Positions 26,301 to 34,232 of a stretch of 64,000 nt of DNA are shown here, piece after piece. Position 1 is the first letter of the stretch. The number at the start of each line of letters is the position of its first letter. The stretch is from NCBI GenBank assembly GCA_900539175.1, contig UQAW01000010.1, positions 12,206 to 76,205 of the forward strand. Direction: 5' to 3'. A program made the position numbers and the translations under genes. A model generated the notes under the pieces. The model saw only the letters and a list, made by a program, of their open reading frames with translations. It was not told where the DNA came from and did no database searches. The stretch comes from an uncultured Lachnospiraceae bacterium (GTDB lineage: Bacteria > Bacillota > Clostridia > Lachnospirales > Lachnospiraceae).

Positions 26301-27868
26301 AGAAAAAGACAGATATTGTCGTTCCGGTCGGCATTTATGACGATCCGAATCATCAGCTGCAGGAAGAGTTGTATGTGGATTTCACACAGGACAATATATT
26401 TATCCTCGGTTCTTCTCAATATGGAAAGACCAATATGCTGCAGGTGATGATTAAGGCAATAGCGCTCAATTATAAGTCATCGGAAGTTCATATATATATC
26501 ATTGATTTTGCATCTATGATATTGAAAAATTTTGAGACGCTGGCTCATGTGGGAGGAGTCATTACCCCGTCGGATGATGAAAAACTTAAAACATTCATGA
26601 AAATGGCAATGTCTGAAATTAAGGAGAGAAAAGAGATCCTGTTGAAACTTGGTATCAGTTCATTTAGCGCTTATCGGGAAGGTGGGTTCGATCAGATGCC
26701 CCAGATTGTACTTATGATTGATCATATGACAGCATTGAAGGAGCTTTATCCTCAATACGAAGATGCTTTATTAAATATTTGTCGTGAAGGACTCAGCGTA
26801 GGTATTAGTGTAGTGGCAGCAAATCTTCAGACGGCGGGAATCGGATATAAGTATTTTTCTAATTTTTCAAAGAGGTTTTCTTTGTATTGTAATGATTCTG
26901 CGGAATATGGATATTTATTTGATCATTGCAGAGTAAAGCCGAAGAATATTCCGGGGCGCGGGATTACAGAGATTGATAAGAACATTTTTGATTTGCAGAT
27001 TTATCAGGCATTTTCGGCGGAAAAGGAAGTGGAGCGGACAGCAGCGATACAAAAACTGATACAGGAAGTAAACCGGAGGAATGTTGGTGCCGTGGCGAAG
27101 AGGATACCGGAAATACCAAAGATTTTAACCGATACTTATATCAGAAATCACTTTACCGGCCTTGCGCGTATGCCGTATGAGGTTCCGCTTGGAATCAACT
27201 TTTCCAATACAGAACTTGAGATGCTGCAGATGGAGAAACAAGGTGTTCTTGGTATATCAGGACGTCCTCATGGAGGCAAGACAAATTTTGCAAATTATAT
27301 TTTAAATACCCTGATCAGGAATGCAGTGCAGGAGCCGGTGAAAATTCATATTCTGGATCGTATTGACAAGAAGTTTATATCATTTCGCGAATATCCTTGC
27401 GTTCAAACCTATTCTATGGAGGCACAGGAAGTGAAACAGATTATTCTAAATATGGATCAGGAATTGGAAAAAAGGTATCATCTGATGGCAGAGGGAAAGG
27501 AAGCGGCGCTTGAAAAGGAAGCATTGCTTGTCTTGGTGCTTCAGAATATGGATACTATGACTGTAATCAGTACAGATCAGGCAGTTTTGGATGCCTATAA
27601 GAGAGTGACTACAAAATATAAAGCTTTAAAGGTATGTATAATGATTACGGATATTGAAAATGTCAATATTGGTTTTGGGTCTCCGGAAGTGCTGAAGTTG
27701 TTGAGAGATAATAAAAATCTGGTGATCTTTGAAAATCTGGGAGAACAGAAACTTTATGATGTGCCGTTAGCATATATGAAAGAGTATGTAAAACCTCTGG
27801 AGGCAGGAGAAGCATATCGAATTGTGGGAAATAGTCTTACAAAAGTGAAAACCGTATTAAAGCAATGA
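23333..27868 (+). CDS. essC: EssC-type FtsK/SpoIIIE ATPase, copy 2 (T7SS motor)
   Basis: The product has 1,511 residues. The N-terminus holds two FHA-like folds; the second has IGGSSQCQIRLLD and SRYGVYVNG near 125-170. Two membrane spans follow at about 262-305. Three ATPase modules have Walker A GTTGSGKS (698-705), GSSQYGKTN (from 1026) and GRPHGGKTN (from 1310). Module 1 keeps VDEF and ATQKPSG. Compared with copy 1, modules 2 and 3 end in GKTN rather than GKST or GKKN. The N-terminal domains are clearly different between copies, while module 1 is very similar (both carry DLHEKYHGPHGL or near it). The two may form a mixed hexamer or serve different substrates. Confidence 0.93.
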   Translation: MDYKLIIFGNNIYREIELSEDMKDGILIGTTPVCEVRFNREYFFDDFELSVEKKEAWTLSCRPNIYFKIGSMLKQYLVVLKHGDSILINYDSTDSELFHVEFLIDYDRNPTPFEYCIDRSGQDRVMIGGSSQCQIRLLDSMIGEDFICLDCYAGNYHMEASNSRYGVYVNGFKVNQTSFDIREGDFFAIIGHQFYLSEGCLYVTEQQYIQTAFRMYKINQNSNALKYPRFIRNARQKYSLPKDTIEVLAPKSQTAEPKKNLIVTLIPALSSLVLMVALRGIMGGGGMFVLYSAGTMAVGAGMSVWTYFHDKKEYKEKKKEREEKYQAYLEVQERKIQNLREKEESILRMNYLSTEEDVSLVNDFGSRLFERSMQDEDFLEVYLGSGKVKSICQVKYKPQEYKDTEDELLDYPQYLHDKYEYMEQAPVTVNLKRNSAVGVVGVRSKLYQILKNMVLDLTARQFYSEVKLYFIFAESDAPQFQWMRWFRHAYDERTDSRCFMYDEESSKFVLELLYSELSRREGMSKEQRQELAHYVIFVYRSQELVLHPAVKYIGRAKEYGFTFVFFEEHRELLHYGCEEVIFLEEGAWQGWLVKSADGEKQQMFTYQHIPGEAAEACAKKLACVYVDEVSLEGSLTKNISLYELLHIMNVNDIDLRKRWAKSKIYDSMAAPLGVKSGNEVVYLDLHEKYHGPHGLVAGTTGSGKSEILQSYILSMATLFHPYEVGFVIIDFKGGGMVNQFRDLPHLNGAITNIDGREIERSLLSIRAELQKRQEIFAKYGVNHIDAYIRKFKSKEAEKPLPHLILIVDEFAELKSDQPEFMKELISTARIGRSLGVHLILATQKPSGVVDNQIWSNSKFKLCLKVQNKEDSTEVLKSPLAAEIKEPGRAYLQVGNNEIFQLFQSAYSGASSSRDNAGNEKSYKISKISLSGQRQVIFEQKNRENEDGETQLEAIVKYIHQYCEKNHIERLPNICLPPLAEIIPYTESLIEKKTDIVVPVGIYDDPNHQLQEELYVDFTQDNIFILGSSQYGKTNMLQVMIKAIALNYKSSEVHIYIIDFASMILKNFETLAHVGGVITPSDDEKLKTFMKMAMSEIKERKEILLKLGISSFSAYREGGFDQMPQIVLMIDHMTALKELYPQYEDALLNICREGLSVGISVVAANLQTAGIGYKYFSNFSKRFSLYCNDSAEYGYLFDHCRVKPKNIPGRGITEIDKNIFDLQIYQAFSAEKEVERTAAIQKLIQEVNRRNVGAVAKRIPEIPKILTDTYIRNHFTGLARMPYEVPLGINFSNTELEMLQMEKQGVLGISGRPHGGKTNFANYILNTLIRNAVQEPVKIHILDRIDKKFISFREYPCVQTYSMEAQEVKQIILNMDQELEKRYHLMAEGKEAALEKEALLVLVLQNMDTMTVISTDQAVLDAYKRVTTKYKALKVCIMITDIENVNIGFGSPEVLKLLRDNKNLVIFENLGEQKLYDVPLAYMKEYVKPLEAGEAYRIVGNSLTKVKTVLKQ

Positions 27869-27884
27869 AGACGGAGGAAGTGTG

Positions 27885-28322
27885 ATGAGTATAGAAGCTG
27901 CAAATTGTGGGATTTATCATTGTCGTAGTAAAATTTCGGAATATGAGCGGCAGATTCGGAGTCTGCAGGATAAGATCTATGAGTTGGAAGTCTTGAATAA
28001 GCGATATCAGGAAATCAGCCGGGAATTTATTTCAAGAAATCAGGCAAGTAAGGATAGTTTGCGAGGTGCAGGTGTGATGAGCAATCCCTTGCAAATCGTC
28101 AGGGCGTATTATGATGGGATGCAGTCTATGTTAAATGGAGGGCGGTTTTATCAGACCGTGGATGGTTTTTCGGAAGCTCAGAGAAAGATATGGCGTCAAA
28201 CAGAGGAATATGAGCACCAGATTCAAAGGTTGAAAAACCAGATTTACAGTTGTGAGCGGGAGATCAGGAATTACAATCTGGAGATTATCCGATGTCAGGA
28301 GGAGCAAAGGAATGAACAGTGA
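27885..28322 (+). CDS. Coiled-coil helper protein (YwqH/DUF5082-like)
   Basis: The product has 145 residues from ATG 27885 (GGAGGAAG upstream). It is a long helix (SKISEYERQIRSLQDKIYELEVLNKRY), a glycine-containing middle (NGGRFYQTVDGF), and a second long helix (HQIQRLKNQIYSCEREIRN). This is the layout of YwqH-type small proteins that precede LXG effectors in Firmicutes. It probably pairs with the next gene's product and helps load the metallopeptidase. The family match is by layout, not by a diagnostic motif. Confidence 0.65.
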   Translation: MSIEAANCGIYHCRSKISEYERQIRSLQDKIYELEVLNKRYQEISREFISRNQASKDSLRGAGVMSNPLQIVRAYYDGMQSMLNGGRFYQTVDGFSEAQRKIWRQTEEYEHQIQRLKNQIYSCEREIRNYNLEIIRCQEEQRNEQ

Positions 28323-28599
28323 TGAGGTAGTTGTCGTTGATGAATATTTTGAAGAAATTGGAAGGTTTTTTGAAGAGCAGGGGAAAAAGTATGAGAGTAT
28401 TTTGAACCGATATATAGCTGCGTTGAGGATTCTTAAAGAAAGGGGAATTTGTTCGGGAGACACAGCAGATGCGTTGGATGCATATATCAGCCTTGCCTCA
28501 CAAATTAAGGAATGTGCGTCAGATCTGGGGACAAGTATGAATACGATGATGAAAAATTATATTGCTGTAATAGATACAAAAGATCAGTATCTGTTTTAA
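28312..28599 (+). CDS. Small helical T7SS helper protein (YwqI/DUF5344-like)
   Basis: The product has 95 residues from ATG 28312, which follows AGGAGGAGCAAAGG and overlaps the previous stop by 11 bases. It is all-helical (VDEYFEEIGRFFEEQGKKY...DTADALDAYISLASQIKECASDLGTSM) with no WXG and no signal peptide. It lies between the coiled-coil helper and the metallopeptidase. The pairing of two such helical proteins ahead of an effector is the usual T7SS effector cassette. Confidence 0.7.
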   Translation: MNSDEVVVVDEYFEEIGRFFEEQGKKYESILNRYIAALRILKERGICSGDTADALDAYISLASQIKECASDLGTSMNTMMKNYIAVIDTKDQYLF

Positions 28600-28628
28600 G
28601 CAGGATTGATACGAAAGGACAGGGCAAT

Positions 28629-30053
28629 ATGAAGAGAGATTTCTCAGAAGCGTATAAGCAGAAACTGATTCAGATGATTCGCCAGAATGAAAACGAAAAG
28701 TGGTGTGACTTTACGGATTGGTTAGGGGACAGACTGTTGGACTTTTCTGACTGGATTGGATTACTGGATTTGTATGGAAGTATAAGCGGAGCAGAGGCTT
28801 ATACAAAAGCCATATTAGATAAAAATAATACAAGTATCGGGCAGATTGAACGAATTTTTAATGATGTAAAGGAAGCAGACAGACAGTATGGAGGTAAAAG
28901 AATTGCGGATGTGAAGAACAGGATTCAGGAGTATGATCATTTTCTTGTGCGCATGAGCGACATTGTGAATCCTTCAAACGGCAAATTTGACAGCGGGCAA
29001 GTTTCCTGTCTTTTAACGCTTGCGGCAAAGTTTAAGGCAGACTTGGTAAAAATAAAAGTGAATGCTGATTACTCGGAGGAAGTGTATGATTTATTATATG
29101 ATAAGCAGGGAAGAAGGAAGAAAGTAGGTGACATTACCGATATTGATAAAAATAAAATTATTCAATGCTATGAGGATACACATCCTAAGTGGAAAGAAGA
29201 ATTAAACAAAATTCTTAAATCCGGAAAACCTAATACGCTGACAGAAGAGGATATCCGTAATATTAAATTTATTGCATATACGGCGGAGGAACCCTATAGG
29301 ACAATTTACCTTGACAATGTTGAAAGGTATAAGATTGGTTCCATCGGAAGTGAAGATGTGAAAGGTGCTTTTTATCGTCCGGATGATGGAAAAATATATT
29401 TTCAAAATAATCAGAGCGGTTTCAGCCGTGATCCGAGAGGAGCATACACTACTTTTTTCCATGAAAGCGGCCACGCGACAGATTATAAGCAAGAGAGTAT
29501 GAAAGGACCCATCACAGAATCTTATCAAGTCTACAATCCGGAAATGGGAAGAAAAGTAACACTTCAGGAAGCAATTTATTTTGATGTTTATAACGATATT
29601 GAACATCAGATTCGTGAAAGAGTAGAGGATGAAGAGAGTGTGCAGCGTATTTTGGATACGTTCCGTTTCGGAAAAAATGATACAGGTAAGTTATCTGTTT
29701 ATGAATTAACGGTCCGGAATTCGGTAGTCAGACACTATGACTCAGATTTAGCCGGAGAACGAAATGAAGCAGCCTGTGATGTGTATGGCGGGGTAACAAA
29801 TCTTGAAATCGGAAAAAATGGTTATGGTCACCGACCAAATGCTGCGAAGGGTGAGACGATTGAAGATTATACATACTGGTATGACAAGTCCGGCAAGCAG
29901 ACGTATGCACAGAGCCGTGAATTGTGGGCGGAATATTTTTCTTATTGCATGACTGGTAATGAAGAGGCTTTGGAATCATTAAGAGAACATTTTCCGGAAG
30001 CATCGAAAGTATTGGATTCGATTGCAGAAAAGATAAGGTCAGATATTGAATAA
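28629..30053 (+). CDS. Zinc metallopeptidase, probable T7SS effector
   Basis: The product has 474 residues from ATG 28629; upstream in-frame codons overlap the previous gene and lack a ribosome site. The N-terminal about 150 residues are helical and could carry targeting information. The C-terminal half has a zinc site HESGH (His278, Glu279, His282) in FFHESGHATD. A candidate third ligand lies in SRELWAEYFSYC (Glu431 or Glu435), as in gluzincin-type toxins. There is no signal peptide. It follows two helical helper genes and precedes a lipoprotein gene, the usual effector-immunity order. The local base composition is more AT-rich than in essC, which suggests exchange of the cassette. Substrate unknown. 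Confidence 0.75.
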   Translation: MKRDFSEAYKQKLIQMIRQNENEKWCDFTDWLGDRLLDFSDWIGLLDLYGSISGAEAYTKAILDKNNTSIGQIERIFNDVKEADRQYGGKRIADVKNRIQEYDHFLVRMSDIVNPSNGKFDSGQVSCLLTLAAKFKADLVKIKVNADYSEEVYDLLYDKQGRRKKVGDITDIDKNKIIQCYEDTHPKWKEELNKILKSGKPNTLTEEDIRNIKFIAYTAEEPYRTIYLDNVERYKIGSIGSEDVKGAFYRPDDGKIYFQNNQSGFSRDPRGAYTTFFHESGHATDYKQESMKGPITESYQVYNPEMGRKVTLQEAIYFDVYNDIEHQIRERVEDEESVQRILDTFRFGKNDTGKLSVYELTVRNSVVRHYDSDLAGERNEAACDVYGGVTNLEIGKNGYGHRPNAAKGETIEDYTYWYDKSGKQTYAQSRELWAEYFSYCMTGNEEALESLREHFPEASKVLDSIAEKIRSDIE

Positions 30054-30114
30054 GTGTTATAATGATAAAGGCATCAGAGGTAGGTATTAAGGAGTATGAA
30101 ATTGGAGGAATTGG

Positions 30115-30873
30115 ATGATTAAAAAATATTCTGTATTGGTAGGGCTGGTTTTTATGCTTGGTATTGTTGGCTGTCAGCAAACACAGAATACGACAGGAAA
30201 CAGTTCAGAAGAGAGATTGGAGGATAAAAGTATGGAAGAACAGTTGATATCAAAAGAATTTCTTATGGAGCAATGCCGGATTACAGAGGAAGAACTGGAA
30301 GGAATTGATGCAGATGCTTTTATAGAAAAGTATGGACTTACGGAAAGTACAATAAAGAAAGTAAAGATTCCCGTGATTCTTGAAGATTACAGGCAGGAAA
30401 TGCAGGAGGAGAATCTGGAGGATGAGGTAAGCTATCATTATCTGACGGAGACAGAGTCTGAAGAAGGAACACTCACAGAGGAAGAGATCCCTCAGATTCA
30501 GGTGATTGCTTTTTATATGAATGAAGGAACTTATCAGGAAACATTGATTTTTGACAGGAAGAGTAAGCTTGCATATTTCGGTAAAGTGATAGATTTACTT
30601 GAGAATCACGCAAAGCCAACAAAGCAGAAAGAGTTGTCTCGGGATGAACTGTTACAGTTGGAGAAAATATTAAAAGATTCAGGTATACAGAATTGGAAAA
30701 GGCGGTATGAAGGAAGCAGTGAGGGAACAACAGGCTGGTTCCACTGGAGGCTTTTTCTTGAAATGGAAGATGGAAGAGTATTCGATTATTCGGGAAGTGG
30801 TGCAGCGGGAGACAGCACGCCCGAAACTTACAACCTGTTTACTGAAAAATTACATGACATAATTGAGGAGTGA
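30115..30873 (+). CDS. Lipoprotein, candidate immunity factor for the metallopeptidase
   Basis: The product has 252 residues with a lipoprotein signal peptide ending in the lipobox LGIVGC (Cys near residue 20), so it is anchored on the outer face of the membrane. The mature part is acidic and has no recognised domain; it ends with a compact segment (GWFHWRLFLEMEDGRVFDYSG). It lies 61 bases after the metallopeptidase stop and six bases before the next small helical gene. An outer-face immunity protein would suit an exported protease. That role is inferred from position only. Confidence 0.7.
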   Translation: MIKKYSVLVGLVFMLGIVGCQQTQNTTGNSSEERLEDKSMEEQLISKEFLMEQCRITEEELEGIDADAFIEKYGLTESTIKKVKIPVILEDYRQEMQEENLEDEVSYHYLTETESEEGTLTEEEIPQIQVIAFYMNEGTYQETLIFDRKSKLAYFGKVIDLLENHAKPTKQKELSRDELLQLEKILKDSGIQNWKRRYEGSSEGTTGWFHWRLFLEMEDGRVFDYSGSGAAGDSTPETYNLFTEKLHDIIEE

Positions 30874-30878
30874 TAAAC

Positions 30879-31169
30879 GTGAGCAAAGAAATTCTATATG
30901 GTCTGAATCATATCTTAGACGGTACTGCAATATTGGAAAAGTTAAGAGAACAATTACAAAATACAACCGGATCAGTGCCTGCAATTCAGGGAAGCGGGCA
31001 GACCGCTTTGGCGGCCAGAGAAGCAGCGGAGATGTTTTTGCATGTTCAGGATACAATTGGTCAGTTGATGGATAACTCTATAGATTTTTTCAGAAATTTG
31101 GAAGAAACACATCGTATGCAGGATGTGGCTTTGGCTAAAGGAATAAATGGAGCAGAGGGTATCTCTTAG
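30879..31169 (+). CDS. Small helical T7SS-associated protein (96 aa)
   Basis: GTG 30879 follows GAGGAG at a spacing of nine; the earlier GTG at 30870 overlaps that ribosome site. The product is mostly helical (ILYGLNHILDGTAILEKLREQL...REAAEMFLHVQDTIGQLMD) with a Gly-rich turn (IQGSGQTALAAR) but no WXG. It may be the start of another, now lost, effector cassette or a further helper of the metallopeptidase. I do not recognise a family. Confidence 0.55.
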   Translation: MSKEILYGLNHILDGTAILEKLREQLQNTTGSVPAIQGSGQTALAAREAAEMFLHVQDTIGQLMDNSIDFFRNLEETHRMQDVALAKGINGAEGIS

Positions 31170-31244
31170 AACTGAGGAAGTATATGAATACGGGAGATTT
31201 GATTAATCATACATATCGGATTTATTTACAAAAAGGATACCTAT

Positions 31245-31733
31245 TTGGAAGTGTCTCCATTGAATCCGATCAAAGAGGATTGGGTGGAGGAAACAGAGGA
31301 AGATGAAGAGGAGGAAGAAGAAACCGGAACATTTATACTGAGAGGAGAAACTTATAGTTATGATGTAACCACTATTCAGATTTATGGAATTTTCCTGCCG
31401 GATATCAGTGAATTGGAGAACTGTAAGAAACTGGAAACTCTGTATCTGATTGATTGTGGAATTGCGGATATTAGTCCATTGGCAGGGTGTGAAAATCTGG
31501 TGGAATTGTGTTTGGATGACAATCCGTTTACAGATTTATCACCATTAGCAGGGCTTAAGAAGCTGCGTTATCTACAGTTTCATGAATCCGGTGTGACAGA
31601 TATCAGCCCGGTTTATGATCTGGATCTGGATTTCTTTAATCCATGCTCTGATGGTGTTACATATGAACAGGTATTCGAATATAAGGAAAGGCATCCGGGG
31701 TGCATTTGCTATTATGATTATTACAGATTGTAA
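31245..31733 (+). CDS. Leucine-rich repeat protein, probably 5'-frameshifted
   Basis: The open frame gives 162 residues from a TTG. It has an acidic run (EETEEDEEEEEE), then LRR units of the LxxLxxC/ISPLAGC type (LENCKKLETLYL, ADISPLAGCENLVELCL, TDLSPLAGLKKLRYL). A better start is ATG 31184 with GAGGAAG before it, which reads MNTGDLINHTYRIYLQK in another frame. Removing one A from the AAAAA run at about 31229-31233 would join it to DTYLEVSPLNP. So the gene is either frameshifted or uses the weak TTG. Cytoplasmic LRR proteins occur as T7SS immunity or accessory proteins; its role is unknown. Confidence 0.55.
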   Translation: MEVSPLNPIKEDWVEETEEDEEEEEETGTFILRGETYSYDVTTIQIYGIFLPDISELENCKKLETLYLIDCGIADISPLAGCENLVELCLDDNPFTDLSPLAGLKKLRYLQFHESGVTDISPVYDLDLDFFNPCSDGVTYEQVFEYKERHPGCICYYDYYRL

Positions 31734-31757
31734 AAGCATGGTTTAGGAGAAAAAAAT

Positions 31758-32399
31758 ATGGAAAACCGTCTTGTGACGATCTTTCAGGATACACAGAAAT
31801 TGCTGTGGGAAAATGAACAGATTTTTCATCTCACCGCATCGGCAGTAATGTGCACCAGAGTTTTTCCGGAAAATTTTGAGACCAGCAGAGTTATGAGAAA
31901 TTATCCGACTATAATTTCTGTGATGGATGAAATGCCATTTGCAGCGGCACGCAGATTAGTAAAATTGTATCAAAGGGTCGCAGTCTTGAATTTTGCTAAT
32001 GAAGTGAATCCCGGAGGTGGAGTAGTGTATGGTGCTGATGCACAGGAGGAAAGTCTGTGTCGTTGCAGCAATCTGTATCCATGTCTTACGAAGCCGGAAA
32101 TTTTTGAGGATTTCTATCATTATAATAATCAGATGGATTATTTTTACAGTGACAGAATTATTTATTCGGAAAATGTTACAGTATTTAAGACAGAAACCAA
32201 ATACCCGGAATACACGGATGAGTGGTTTCAGGTGGATGTGATTACCTGTCCGGCGCCAAACTTAAATGGAATCACCGTACCGGATTATGGAAAATTGGAG
32301 AAGGTATTGAATAGCAGGATCAAAATATCATGGCTGTTGCGGAAGCTCATGGCGCACATGCGTTGGTGCTCGGAGATTTTGGGTGCGGAGTACTTTTGA
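31758..32399 (+). pseudogene. Bacterial-type PARG (TIGR02452-like), 5' part of a broken PARG-SGNH gene
   Basis: The frame has the catalytic signature of poly(ADP-ribose) glycohydrolases, GGG (86-88) then seven residues and QEE (96-98), within NFANEVNPGGGVVYGADAQEE. It then reads correctly to about residue 188. After the A-tract at 32322-32325 it runs into non-homologous codons and stops at 32399. The expected PARG ending (MAVAEAHGAHALVLGDFGCG) continues in the next frame. Adding one A to AAAA restores a single gene 31758-33385. The enzyme would remove ADP-ribose from proteins or nucleic acids. Without the C-terminal part the fold is incomplete, so it is probably inactive unless the frameshift is a sequencing error or is bypassed. 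Confidence 0.7.
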
Positions 32400-33385
32400 A
32401 TCCTCCTGAACTTGTTGCGCGGGCCTTTTATCAACAGCTTGTGGATGGCGGCTTTAAAAATACCTTTCGTGAAGTAGTTTTTGCTGTTAATGCAGAACAT
32501 TTACAGGGAAAGAGAAATCTGGATATTTTTAAGTCTATACTAAGTCCATGGCAAAAGAATCCGCTATATGGAAAGAAGGTATCGATTCTTGGTGATTCTA
32601 TCAGTACATTCTGGGGCAGTAACCCAGAATATTGTAAGATTTATTATGAGGGAGAATACTGTCTGAAGGCGGGGATTTATACAGTAGAAAGTACCTGGTG
32701 GATGCAGGTACTGCATCAACTTGGCGGCAAATTATTGATAAACAATTCCTGTTCCGGAAGTAAAGTATCCGGTGGGAGCAGGTATGCAGGAAATGGAGAT
32801 TTGAGAACCTCGGATTTAAATAGTGGTCAGATTACTCCGGATGTAATTTTTATATTTATGGGAATTAACGACTATGGATCCGGTGTTCCGGTAGAACCTG
32901 TAACGGATCAAGAATACAGGGAAAGAAACTACTATTTTTATTTTAAACCATCCTATGAAATGATGTTATGGAAATTGCGTCAGATTTATCCAGATGCAGA
33001 AATTTATTGCGCAACGCTGCCAATTTCCAGCACAGATGGCAAAAATATGTTTCCTTTTAGTATTTATGGAATCCCGTTAGATACATATAATAATGCAATA
33101 CGTAGCTGTGCCTGGCAGTACGACTGTAAAGTAGTGGATTTGCAAAAAATAGATGTTTCCTATGACTCTATGGATGGAGTACATCCGACTGCATTAGGAA
33201 TGTCCCAAATTGCAGATGCATGGATCAGAAATTTGCTGGCTGATTTTGATAAGCGAAACAAGATTAAAGCCAACAAGGGCAGGAAGGAAAATAAGATTCG
33301 TCTGGAAATATGGTTGACGTTTTTAACGGTATGCAGCATTGTTTTGATTATACTGGTTGTCATTATGCTGCTTTATCTTGTATAA
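32330..33385 (+). pseudogene. 3' part of broken PARG gene fused to SGNH/GDSL hydrolase with membrane tail
   Basis: The first about 60 residues are the missing end of the PARG domain (ALVLGDFGCGVLLNPPELVARAFYQQL). Then comes a complete SGNH hydrolase: block I ILGDSIS with Ser90, a GIND-type block (MGINDYG), and block V DGVHPTALG. The C-terminus is a basic stretch and one strong hydrophobic span (about 325-350). The intact protein would therefore be PARG-SGNH-membrane tail, an unusual fusion. ATG 32330 has no good ribosome site, so separate expression is doubtful. The SGNH part could act on esters of sugars or lipids; its substrate is unknown. Confidence 0.7.
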
Positions 33386-33440
33386 AAAAGTGGTTAAGCC
33401 AGACAGAGCCGGATGAGTTTAAAGAATCCTGGAAAATAAA

Positions 33441-33469
33441 TTGATATTATATTTTATGTTATGTATAAT
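33441..33469 (+). promoter_or_regulatory. Sigma-A promoter upstream of zinc-ribbon gene
   Basis: TTGATA (33441-33446) and TATAAT (33464-33469) are spaced by 17 bases, about 100 bases upstream of the gene at 33570. Confidence 0.65.
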
Positions 33470-33569
33470 AGATGTGTACAGAAAATAAAGGAAATGAGTA
33501 TACTGAAGAGAGAAAACAGATTCCTTTGTTGGTGTAGTAATTATATAGTAGGTAAGGGAGAGGATTTGT

Positions 33570-34031
33570 ATGACGAGGCAGGAATCAGAAAGATTGTTGA
33601 GAGAAAAAGAGCAGATAGAAATACAGATGATCGAATTACTGAAGGAAGAGAGAGAAAGCCTGGCTGAGTTGGGACAGGAATATTACAATGTTGTGAAAGA
33701 TCAGTCTGAATCATTGCCGGAGGTTCTGAAATTTTATTTCGAGAAGATTGATCAGTTTGAAGAAAAAATTGATTCTATGAAGCATATGATCGCTGATATT
33801 GATGCGGCGTTGCAGGAACCAGTCGTTCAGGTTTGCCCGAATTGCGGGAAAGAGATGGATAACGAGGCCAGATTCTGCTCTGCCTGCGGAACAAAACTTA
33901 TCGTGGAGGAGCAGGCAGTTGAAACAATAGAAAAACAGAAGATTCCTGTATGTAAGAACTGCGGAAATCAGTTAAAGCCGGGTGCGCATTTCTGTGGAAA
34001 ATGCGGTACGGCTGTTACGGAAGCTTTTTAA
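33570..34031 (+). CDS. Coiled-coil protein with two zinc ribbons
   Basis: The product has 153 residues. The N-terminal about 80 form a long charged coiled coil (SERLLREKEQIEIQMIELLKEERESL...FEEKIDSMKHMIADID). Two zinc ribbons follow, CPNC...CSACG and CKNC...CGKCG. There is no membrane span. It has its own promoter and terminator. A decayed copy of its last 16 codons and terminator lies at 35677-35801. The function is unknown; zinc-ribbon coiled-coil proteins in Clostridia are often small adaptors. Confidence 0.7.
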   Translation: MTRQESERLLREKEQIEIQMIELLKEERESLAELGQEYYNVVKDQSESLPEVLKFYFEKIDQFEEKIDSMKHMIADIDAALQEPVVQVCPNCGKEMDNEARFCSACGTKLIVEEQAVETIEKQKIPVCKNCGNQLKPGAHFCGKCGTAVTEAF

Positions 34032-34061
34032 TAAATTCATGTAAACGAAAGAGACGTTATG

Positions 34062-34113
34062 TATCCTTTTGGATTGATATTGCTATAAATATTAAGTCCA
34101 GAAGGATATTTTT
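34062..34113 (+). terminator. Rho-independent terminator after zinc-ribbon gene
   Basis: TATCCTTTTGGAT pairs with GTCCAGAAGGATA (one G-T pair) and TTTTT follows. A diverged copy is at 35752-35801. Confidence 0.7.
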
Positions 34114-34232
34114 ATAGCAAAGTAAAAAGGGTAGTGTAATTCATCTGGCTTTTTGTTACAATAAGGGGAAAAGGAAAGAAAAAAGAAACTGAAAATCAGA
34201 CAAAACGGTGGGCTATCAGAAAGGAAAGAGTT

